Of a stretch of DNA of 12,988 bases, positions 8,024 to 12,988 are shown one piece after another; within the stretch, counting starts at the first letter, position 1; the number at the start of each line of letters is the position of its first letter. The DNA lies in NCBI GenBank assembly GCA_020848315.1, contig JADLAH010000017.1, forward strand, positions 1 through 12,988, in the 5' to 3' direction. The translations under genes and the position numbers were made by a program. The notes under the pieces were generated by a model, which saw only the letters and a list, made by a program, of their open reading frames with translations, had not been told where the DNA came from and made no database searches. Source of the stretch: Chitinophagales bacterium. GTDB taxonomy: Bacteria > Bacteroidota > Bacteroidia > Chitinophagales > JADIYW01.

Positions 8024-8957
8024 GAAGGCTTTGATAACAGCGGATATTCATCCATATCTCCGCGAGCAGCTGGAGGCTTCCGGCTTTTCGGTAGATGTCA
8101 TTCCCGAGATAGACAGAACGCATTTGCTGGAGATTATTCCTGCGTACAGTATTTTAATAATTACGACGTATACGCAGGTAGATATGGAAGTGGTGGATAA
8201 GGCCACGCAGCTGCAACTGATTGGCAGGGTCGGCAGCGGCATGGAAAATGTGGATGTGGCGTATTGTACGGCAAAAAATATTATCTGCGTCAACTCACCG
8301 GAAGGCAATGGAAATGCCGTTGGCGAACATTGTCTCGCGATGTTGCTGAGTTTGCTGAATAATATACCGCAGGCCAATCAGGAACTGAAACAACAAATAT
8401 TCCGCAGAGAAGAAAACCGTGGGAAAGAACTCGACGGCATGACGGTGGGCATCATCGGATACGGACATACCGGAAAAGCATTTGCCCGGAAACTGCGCGG
8501 CTTCGAGGTCGAAATACTCGTATTTGATCCTTATGTAACAGTGGTTGATAGCTGGGTGAAGCAGGTGTCTTTGACGGACATACAGCAACGTGCGGAGGTC
8601 ATCAGTTTTCATGTGCCGTATAACAGGGAGACGCATCATTATGCAGGCACTGCATTTCTGGAGCAATGCAGGATGACGCCCGTTATTATTAATACTTCGA
8701 GAGGTGCGGTGGCCGACACAGTGGCGTTGACGGAGATGCTGGAACAGGGAAAGATTGCAGGAGTGTGTATAGATGTTTTTGAAGATGAGCCGCTCACTAA
8801 AAATAAGGTACATGTGCCCGAAGTGTATCAGCGATTGCTGGCGCATCCGCGGGTGGTGGCCACTCCGCATATTGCGGGCTGGACCGTAGAGTCAAAATAC
8901 AAACTCGTCAAAATTCTGATGGACAAAATAAGTGTCCACTTGTCCGGAATCGTATAG
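8016..8957 (+). CDS. D-2-hydroxyacid dehydrogenase, D-3-phosphoglycerate dehydrogenase-like
   Basis: This 313-residue NAD-dependent oxidoreductase has the D-isomer 2-hydroxyacid dehydrogenase fold and most resembles short SerA-type enzymes. The nucleotide-binding motif is GYGHTG (148-153), with D171 after the second strand pointing to NAD rather than NADP. The catalytic triad is complete: R229 in NTSRGAV, E258 in DVFEDEP and H285 in TPHIAGW. The C-terminal ACT domain of long SerA and the extra dimerisation domain of E. coli PdxB are both absent. The usual role would be oxidation of 3-phosphoglycerate for serine synthesis. Because pdxA is nearby, 4-phosphoerythronate is an alternative substrate, but this is only inference. 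It overlaps ksgA by 8 bp and converges on the J-domain gene with 2 bp between their stops. Confidence 0.85.
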   Translation: MHKKALITADIHPYLREQLEASGFSVDVIPEIDRTHLLEIIPAYSILIITTYTQVDMEVVDKATQLQLIGRVGSGMENVDVAYCTAKNIICVNSPEGNGNAVGEHCLAMLLSLLNNIPQANQELKQQIFRREENRGKELDGMTVGIIGYGHTGKAFARKLRGFEVEILVFDPYVTVVDSWVKQVSLTDIQQRAEVISFHVPYNRETHHYAGTAFLEQCRMTPVIINTSRGAVADTVALTEMLEQGKIAGVCIDVFEDEPLTKNKVHVPEVYQRLLAHPRVVATPHIAGWTVESKYKLVKILMDKISVHLSGIV

Positions 8958-8959
8958 CA

Positions 8960-9514
8960 CTATTTATCGTTTATCAGACTATCCAGTTGCCGGTATAATT
9001 CCGGATTCTGGGATTTCTGTTGTTGCAGGAAGTCTCTGATGTCTTCGGGATTATTGCTGTCAAACAGCACATTGCCCTGTTCGTCCACTACGGAGTACAC
9101 ACCGGGTTGTAATGTTTCTTCCGGTTGTTCGGGCATCAATAATACAGACAGCAAGACAATCAAAGCAAAAACGCCGAATACGATGGCATAAGGTTTCCAT
9201 CCGACAGGCTGTTCCGGCCTGCGTTCAAACGGCGGCCTTGGAGGCGGGTATTTGTGGTTCTTGTACGGATTGGATGGCAGTGGTGCAATGCTTTCCTGTG
9301 TGAGCGAATCGTCATACAGGATGCGTTTGTAGGGATTGGTAAGCGTATCGTAGGCTTCTGTCAGCTGAATAAAAATCAATGCAGCTTGCTGGTTGCCGTT
9401 GTTTCTGTCCGGGTGATATTTCAAGGCCAGCTTGCGGTAGGCCTTCTTAATTTCCTCCGCAGTCGCGGTCGGACTGACACCTAATAGCTGGTAATAATTT
9501 GCGGAAGCACCCAT
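8960..9514 (-). CDS. Membrane-anchored J-domain protein
   Basis: This 184-residue protein has an N-terminal J domain at about 6-70 ([20 protein letters not shown] onward) with the HPD tripeptide at 34-36 that stimulates Hsp70/DnaK ATPase. A proline- and arginine-rich linker follows (about 78-105), then a single hydrophobic helix at about 109-127 and a short polar tail of some 57 residues. It lacks the Gly/Phe region, zinc finger and C-terminal substrate domains of DnaJ, so it is a class C co-chaperone that would recruit DnaK to the membrane. Its topology is probably J domain inside and tail outside, which is inference. The gene starts 6 bp after the GT39-like gene ends, so they likely share a transcript. 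The tail matches no domain I recognise. Confidence 0.88.
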   Translation of the reverse strand: MGASANYYQLLGVSPTATAEEIKKAYRKLALKYHPDRNNGNQQAALIFIQLTEAYDTLTNPYKRILYDDSLTQESIAPLPSNPYKNHKYPPPRPPFERRPEQPVGWKPYAIVFGVFALIVLLSVLLMPEQPEETLQPGVYSVVDEQGNVLFDSNNPEDIRDFLQQQKSQNPELYRQLDSLINDK

Positions 9515-9520
9515 GCGGTT

Positions 9521-10876
9521 TTATTTAGCCGACAGTTTTTTCTTTTGATATTTATCCCACAAAAAGGCCATGCCAAAACACGCCAGCAATATGTAGAAAG
9601 GCATACTCGGCAGCCGGTAGCGGGCATAAGATACGATTCCGCTAATGAGTGCAAAATATCCTGCGGAGCCCAGTAAAAATAACATCAGCAAAATCTGTTT
9701 TTCCCGTATCATACGCCAGATGCCGATAGCTGCAAAAAAGTAAACGATCCCCAGAAATACAGCTACAAAACTACCCAGTAGAATTTCATAGATGCTTTTT
9801 GTGGCAAAGAATTTTTTTATAAGCGGAATAACGCCGTTGGTATATTTTTCTTCTTCCGTCCACTTTCTTGCAGGTAATCGCAAAACATCAGTTAGGCTTT
9901 GGGTACCCACACTCAGATGGATTTTTGCAGCGCCAATAAGGTGTGTCTTTACATAATCCGGAAAATTGGGTGAAAGAGTTTTTTTTGCTAACGCTATCAG
10001 GTATTCTTCTTTAACAAAAGGGTTTTGGTTGGGGCGCCATCCCATGACGTAGAGTTCTTTGTAAAATTCCTTATTGATTTCTTCTATTGTCTTATTTTGA
10101 CGTTTTGCCTCATAATAACTTGCATCCCAAAATAAGAAACTGTATCCTTTAATATTGGATATTTTGAAGTAGCCAAAATTATGATAATTTCTATAGCACC
10201 ACGGGAGCGTAGTAGCCATGTATCCGAAAATTAATAAAGCAGAAAACAGAATACCTTGTTTCCAGTTTTTTATATACCACAATATAACAAATACAGACAA
10301 CGCAATAATATAATATTGGGTAATAGGACGAATTAGTGTGCTGACTCCGTAAATAAGTCCTGCGATAATAAAGTACTTGAATTTGTTGTTGTTGAGTCCA
10401 ATAATGAAAATATAAAATGCCAGTAAGAATACAGAAGTATATATTGTCTCTGTCAAAAGGTAATATATGAAGATGGTATGATGGGGATCTAATGAAAATA
10501 GTAGTGCCGCAATTAATCCAAGATTTTTATTTAACAGTTCAGTGGCAATCAGATATATCAGGTATATTGAAAGTAAATTAAAGAAAATCTGAATAAATAA
10601 TACATAAGCGGGCTGAGGACCGAACAGATAGTAGATAATACCTGTGAAGAAAGGATATCCGGGTGTTCTGAATACTTCATCACAAAATGAGAATTGACTA
10701 CTCATACATATCGCAAGATTATGATATCCAAGGGAATCAAAAATCAGGATAATATGCTGAAGGATAGATTCGTCCCAAGGTTGGAATCGAAAAAAGATAG
10801 CAACTCTTATCGTGAATGAGATTAACAGCAATGTGATTAATCTTTTATCCTTTAAATGACTTAATATTGATTCCAT
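9521..10876 (-). CDS. GT39-like (PMT_2/ArnT) membrane glycosyltransferase
   Basis: This 451-residue polytopic membrane protein has a first helix at about 12-30, many further hydrophobic segments, and a large soluble loop at about 245-340. The first long loop carries FDSLGYHNLA (D47) and FRTPGYPFF (RTPGYP at 70-75). Near the C-terminus lies YARYRLPSMPFYILLA. These are hallmarks of bacterial glycosyltransferase family 39-like proteins, which use polyprenyl-phosphate sugars on the outer face of the inner membrane. The acceptor is unknown. The gene is divergent from the GT2/methyltransferase pair, with start codons 64 bp apart, so the three may act on one glycan or glycolipid. Its DNA is distinctly AT-rich: 16 G/C in bases 10261-10320, against 34 in 4381-4440. 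Confidence 0.78.
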   Translation of the reverse strand: MESILSHLKDKRLITLLLISFTIRVAIFFRFQPWDESILQHIILIFDSLGYHNLAICMSSQFSFCDEVFRTPGYPFFTGIIYYLFGPQPAYVLFIQIFFNLLSIYLIYLIATELLNKNLGLIAALLFSLDPHHTIFIYYLLTETIYTSVFLLAFYIFIIGLNNNKFKYFIIAGLIYGVSTLIRPITQYYIIALSVFVILWYIKNWKQGILFSALLIFGYMATTLPWCYRNYHNFGYFKISNIKGYSFLFWDASYYEAKRQNKTIEEINKEFYKELYVMGWRPNQNPFVKEEYLIALAKKTLSPNFPDYVKTHLIGAAKIHLSVGTQSLTDVLRLPARKWTEEEKYTNGVIPLIKKFFATKSIYEILLGSFVAVFLGIVYFFAAIGIWRMIREKQILLMLFLLGSAGYFALISGIVSYARYRLPSMPFYILLACFGMAFLWDKYQKKKLSAK

Positions 10877-10879
10877 CTT

Positions 10880-10912
10880 TTTGTTTATTATCTCTCAAAA
10901 ATACTATATTTG
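10880..10912 (+). promoter_or_regulatory. Promoter for the GT2-methyltransferase pair
   Basis: This is the best Bacteroidota-type promoter in the window: TTTG at 10880-10883, a 21-bp spacer, and TATATTTG at 10905-10912, an exact TAnnTTTG box. Transcription would begin near 10919, about 20 bases before the ATG at 10941. This position rules out the upstream in-frame ATG at 10881. Confidence 0.65.
10896..10903 (-). promoter_or_regulatory. -7 box for the GT39-J-domain transcript
   Basis: The minus strand reads TATTTTTG, an exact TAnnTTTG match, 19 bases before the ATG at 10876. It lies inside the spacer of the plus-strand promoter, one base away from the opposing -7 box. No TTTG is visible at its own -33 distance. 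Confidence 0.45.
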
Positions 10913-10940
10913 TTTTGTTTCGTCCTTATTTTATACCCGA

Positions 10941-11639
10941 ATGAAAAGAGTATCTGTAATAATCTATGCATATAACGTCGCTGATATACTCGGTGAATAC
11001 ATGCATCAGCTTTGCAGTGTGCGTTTTATGGGAGATTTGGATAAAGAGATTATAATTATTAATGACTGTTCAGGCGATCATACTCTGTCTGTAATCCTCT
11101 CATATATTGACAGTCATCCGGATAGCAAAATACATTTGATAAACAATGAAACTAAATCAGGAAAGGGTAGTTCGTTGCAGAAAGCTATACAGCAGGCAAC
11201 TGGAGATATATTTATCTTGAAAGAGGTTGAACGTGGATATGATTTTGAAGAAATGAATCTGCTTTTGCAGCCTGTGTTAGATGGATTTGCAGATGTGGTA
11301 TATGGCTCAAGATATGTAAGTGGAAATCCACATCGCAAATCTCATTTTGCCAAAAATATTTCGGATAAAATTTTCACATTTTTTTCTAATGTGATGACCA
11401 ATCTTAATTTATCAGATGTTACTACGGGTTATAAGCTGATTACAAGAAATATATGCGAAAAAATCACACTCTTTGAGTCGAGAGCAGGATTTGATATGGA
11501 GTTTATCGCAAAAGTAGCCAGAGTTCCAAGCGTAAGAATATATGAGATTGGAATATCCTATTATGGAGGAGACTACAAGCGAAGTATGAAGCAGAAATTG
11601 GAACTATTTTTTTCATTGTGTAAATACAATCTGTTTTAA
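10941..11639 (+). CDS. DPM1-like family 2 glycosyltransferase with an atypical DxD site
   Basis: This 232-residue GT-A fold protein resembles dolichol-phosphate mannose synthase-like GT2 enzymes, which usually load a sugar onto a polyprenyl-phosphate at the cytoplasmic membrane face. I use the ATG at 10941 (MKRVSVIIYAYN) because an upstream start would overlap the promoter. Seen in order are IIINDCSGDHT (about 38-48), GKGSS (74-78), GDIFILKEVERGYDFEE (about 88-104), ADVVYGSRY (to 125) and SDVTTGYK. The family's metal-binding D-A-D is replaced by E95-V-E97, while the surrounding YD.E pattern is kept. The Glu of the usual PAYNE start is also lost (YAYNV). It may have altered metal or donor use, or weak activity. 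The C-terminus ends without added membrane helices. The methyltransferase gene follows after 9 bp. Confidence 0.82.
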   Translation: MKRVSVIIYAYNVADILGEYMHQLCSVRFMGDLDKEIIIINDCSGDHTLSVILSYIDSHPDSKIHLINNETKSGKGSSLQKAIQQATGDIFILKEVERGYDFEEMNLLLQPVLDGFADVVYGSRYVSGNPHRKSHFAKNISDKIFTFFSNVMTNLNLSDVTTGYKLITRNICEKITLFESRAGFDMEFIAKVARVPSVRIYEIGISYYGGDYKRSMKQKLELFFSLCKYNLF

Positions 11640-11648
11640 TGTAAATGT

Positions 11649-12374
11649 ATGGGAGATAAGCCTTATAAATTCAAGGATATTGATGTTGAGGGAATGGTTA
11701 CACTGGAGGCCATAGATAAAGCCGATCACTTTAATGAGTGGATGTATCAAACCATTAAACCTTTTTGTGGTAAGAAAATATTAGAAATTGGAAGTGGCAT
11801 CGGTAATATTTCAAAATATTTTGTCAGAGATGGCTATGATATTACACTTACAGATATTCGCAGTAATTACTGTGAAATACTTTCTGAAAAATTCAGCCAG
11901 TCACCAGTCATACAGATGGATTTAGTGCACGAAGATTTTGACAATAAATATTCAAATCTGTTTGATTCCTTTGATACAGTATACGCTTTGAATGTCGTTG
12001 AGCATATAAAAGATGACAATCAGGCTATTATTAACGCAAAAAAGTTGCTGAAAAAAGATGGCACACTGGTGATATTGGTGCCGGCCTACCAATGTTTATT
12101 CAATGGATTTGATGTCGCGTTGGAACATTACAGAAGATACAATATCACACAACTCAATACATTAATGAGTGCACATACTTCTATTGTACATTCACAATAT
12201 TTTAACGCTGCAGGTATATTCGGATGGGTTTTATCCGGTTCTATCCTGAAAAAGCAGACCATTCCGGAAGGGCAGATGTCCATTTTTAACAAGTTGGTTT
12301 TTGTGTTTAAATTGATGGATAAGATAATATTCAACAAGATAGGTTTGTCTGTTATAAGTGTTGGTCGTAAATAG
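11649..12374 (+). CDS. Class I SAM-dependent methyltransferase
   Basis: This 241-residue protein has the Rossmann methyltransferase fold: motif I ILEIGSGIGN (44-53), the acidic end of strand two in TLTDIRSN (D69) and a post-motif NVVEHI (115-120), which places it in the Methyltransf_11/12-like group. The C-terminal third is less conserved and rich in hydrophobic and Lys residues, possibly touching membrane or a lipid-linked substrate. It starts 9 bp after the GT2 gene. In many bacteria a GT2 domain of just this type is fused to a class I methyltransferase, so these two probably act together on one sugar or lipid. The exact acceptor (O-, N- or C-methylation) cannot be read. The AT-rich composition continues through this gene. 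Confidence 0.82.
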   Translation: MGDKPYKFKDIDVEGMVTLEAIDKADHFNEWMYQTIKPFCGKKILEIGSGIGNISKYFVRDGYDITLTDIRSNYCEILSEKFSQSPVIQMDLVHEDFDNKYSNLFDSFDTVYALNVVEHIKDDNQAIINAKKLLKKDGTLVILVPAYQCLFNGFDVALEHYRRYNITQLNTLMSAHTSIVHSQYFNAAGIFGWVLSGSILKKQTIPEGQMSIFNKLVFVFKLMDKIIFNKIGLSVISVGRK

Positions 12375-12432
12375 CCTTTTCGGTCAAAAGCGAAAAATAT
12401 GTTAATAATTACCTGACTATCAAAAAATAGCT

Positions 12433-12440
12433 TATCTTTG
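12433..12440 (+). promoter_or_regulatory. -7 box upstream of the greA leader
   Basis: TATCTTTG is an exact TAnnTTTG match. A start about seven bases downstream would fall near 12447, directly at the foot of the hairpin at 12448. No TTTG is apparent at the -33 distance. I see no other such box between the hairpin and the greA ATG. Confidence 0.5.
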
Positions 12441-12447
12441 CTATTCA

Positions 12448-12483
12448 AGGCACGTCTCCCGCGGGACGTGTCTATTTTTTTTT
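12448..12483 (+). terminator. Intrinsic-terminator-like hairpin in the greA leader
   Basis: A 9-bp stem pairs AGGCACGTC (12448-12456) with GACGTGTCT (12465-12473), including one G-U pair. The 8-base GC-rich apex can add two more pairs. After one A comes a run of nine T (12475-12483). This has the form of a Rho-independent terminator. It either ends the glycosyltransferase-methyltransferase transcript or, because the only visible promoter box lies before it, acts as an attenuator for greA. Confidence 0.75.
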
Positions 12484-12505
12484 ATAACGCTAAAAAAATA
12501 GAATT

Positions 12506-12979
12506 ATGTCAGAAGTAGTGTACGTAACCGAGGAAGGTTTAGCAAAGATGAAAGAAGAGCTGAATCATCTCGTCTCCATCGAGCGTCCGAATGCGTCAAA
12601 AGCTATTGCGGAAGCCAGAGAAAAAGGCGATTTGTCAGAAAATGCAGAATATGACGCGGCCAAAGAGGCGCAAGGGCTCTTAGAGCTCCGCATCCGGAAA
12701 TTAGAAGAAGCGATAGGTAATGCACGTGTCCTGGATACCTCAAAAATTGATACCTCTAAAGTATCGGTATTGTCCAAAGTGCGCGTGAAAAATCTGAAAA
12801 TGAATAAGGAATTCACTTACCATCTCGTGTCAGAGAAGGAAGCGGATCTGAAGCAAATGAAAATATCCGTAAAATCACCTATCGGCGCCGCCTTGTTGGG
12901 CAGAACGAAAGGAGAGAAAGTCATGGTGCAGATTCCTGCCGGAAACATGGAACTCGAGGTGCTCGATATTTCAATTTAG
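12506..12979 (+). CDS. greA: Transcription elongation factor GreA
   Basis: GreA enters the RNA polymerase secondary channel and triggers cleavage of backtracked transcripts. This 157-residue protein has the normal length. The N-terminal coiled coil spans about 8-75, with the catalytic tip acidic residues D42 and E45 in GDLSENAEYDAAKE. The C-terminal FKBP-like domain (about 80-157) ends with SPIGAALLGRTKGEKVMVQIP, the usual closing segment. The ATG at 12506 follows an A-rich stretch rather than a Shine-Dalgarno sequence. Its 131-bp upstream gap holds a -7 box and a terminator-like hairpin, suggesting leader control. An ATG-AAA at 12983-12988 may open the next gene, but the window ends there. 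Confidence 0.97.
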   Translation: MSEVVYVTEEGLAKMKEELNHLVSIERPNASKAIAEAREKGDLSENAEYDAAKEAQGLLELRIRKLEEAIGNARVLDTSKIDTSKVSVLSKVRVKNLKMNKEFTYHLVSEKEADLKQMKISVKSPIGAALLGRTKGEKVMVQIPAGNMELEVLDISI

Positions 12980-12988
12980 TAAATGAAA

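Noticed and set aside
10881..10940. N-terminal extension of the GT2 protein from an ATG at 10881
   Set aside because: It would overlap the promoter boxes and adds a non-conserved segment; the GT2 core begins naturally at the ATG at 10941.
12376..12396. Short inverted repeats (CTTTT/AAAAG and TTTTCG/CGAAAA) after the methyltransferase stop
   Set aside because: The stems are only 5-6 pairs and AT-rich, without a T-run; the strong hairpin at 12448 is the better terminator candidate.
1..12988. Search for a defence system, CRISPR array, retron, toxin-antitoxin pair or mobile element
   Set aside because: No spaced direct-repeat array, transposase, integrase, reverse transcriptase or nuclease motif was seen; the MoxR-VWA pair alone is not evidence of a defence role.

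Overview
The window reads as a chromosomal segment of a member of the Bacteroidota, perhaps near Chitinophagales or Saprospirales, though I cannot fix the genus. The evidence is the set of protein families, start codons that mostly lack a Shine-Dalgarno sequence, and several TAnnTTTG boxes (the Bacteroidota -7 promoter element) just upstream of genes. Coding density is very high: there are twelve complete genes, and the longest gene-free stretch is about 130 bp. I found no rRNA, tRNA, CRISPR array, insertion sequence or phage gene.

Layout. (1) 114-3730, plus strand: a CoxE-like von Willebrand A (VWA) protein, its MoxR-type AAA+ ATPase partner, and a polytopic GT-C/PMT_2-like glycosyltransferase close behind. 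Both spacers in front of the first two genes carry TACTnnn heptamers, which form a clean six-copy tandem repeat in the second spacer. (2) 3736-7181, minus strand: M17 leucyl aminopeptidase, then pdxA (pyridoxal phosphate synthesis) overlapping its 3' end, then a 4,5-DOPA extradiol dioxygenase-like enzyme. (3) 7238-8957, plus strand, divergent from region 2: ksgA/rsmA overlapping a SerA-like D-2-hydroxyacid dehydrogenase by 8 bp. (4) 8960-10876, minus strand: a GT39-like membrane glycosyltransferase followed 6 bp later by a J-domain protein with one membrane segment. (5) 10941-12374, plus strand: a DPM1-like GT2 glycosyltransferase and a SAM-dependent methyltransferase, starting from promoter boxes interleaved with those of the divergent gene. 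(6) 12506-12979: greA, with a terminator-like hairpin in its leader, downstream of its only recognisable promoter box.

How the genes work together. Regions 2 and 3 are mainly housekeeping: peptide turnover, vitamin B6, rRNA dimethylation and possibly serine or B6 precursor oxidation. The 9.5-12.4 kb block is visibly more AT-rich and looks like a small surface-glycan or lipid-sugar module between the J-domain gene and greA. The VWA and MoxR proteins probably form a remodelling or chaperone pair with an unknown client.

No wholly new system is evident. The points most worth checking are the greA leader hairpin, the GT2 enzyme whose DxD motif reads EVE, and the interleaved divergent promoters.
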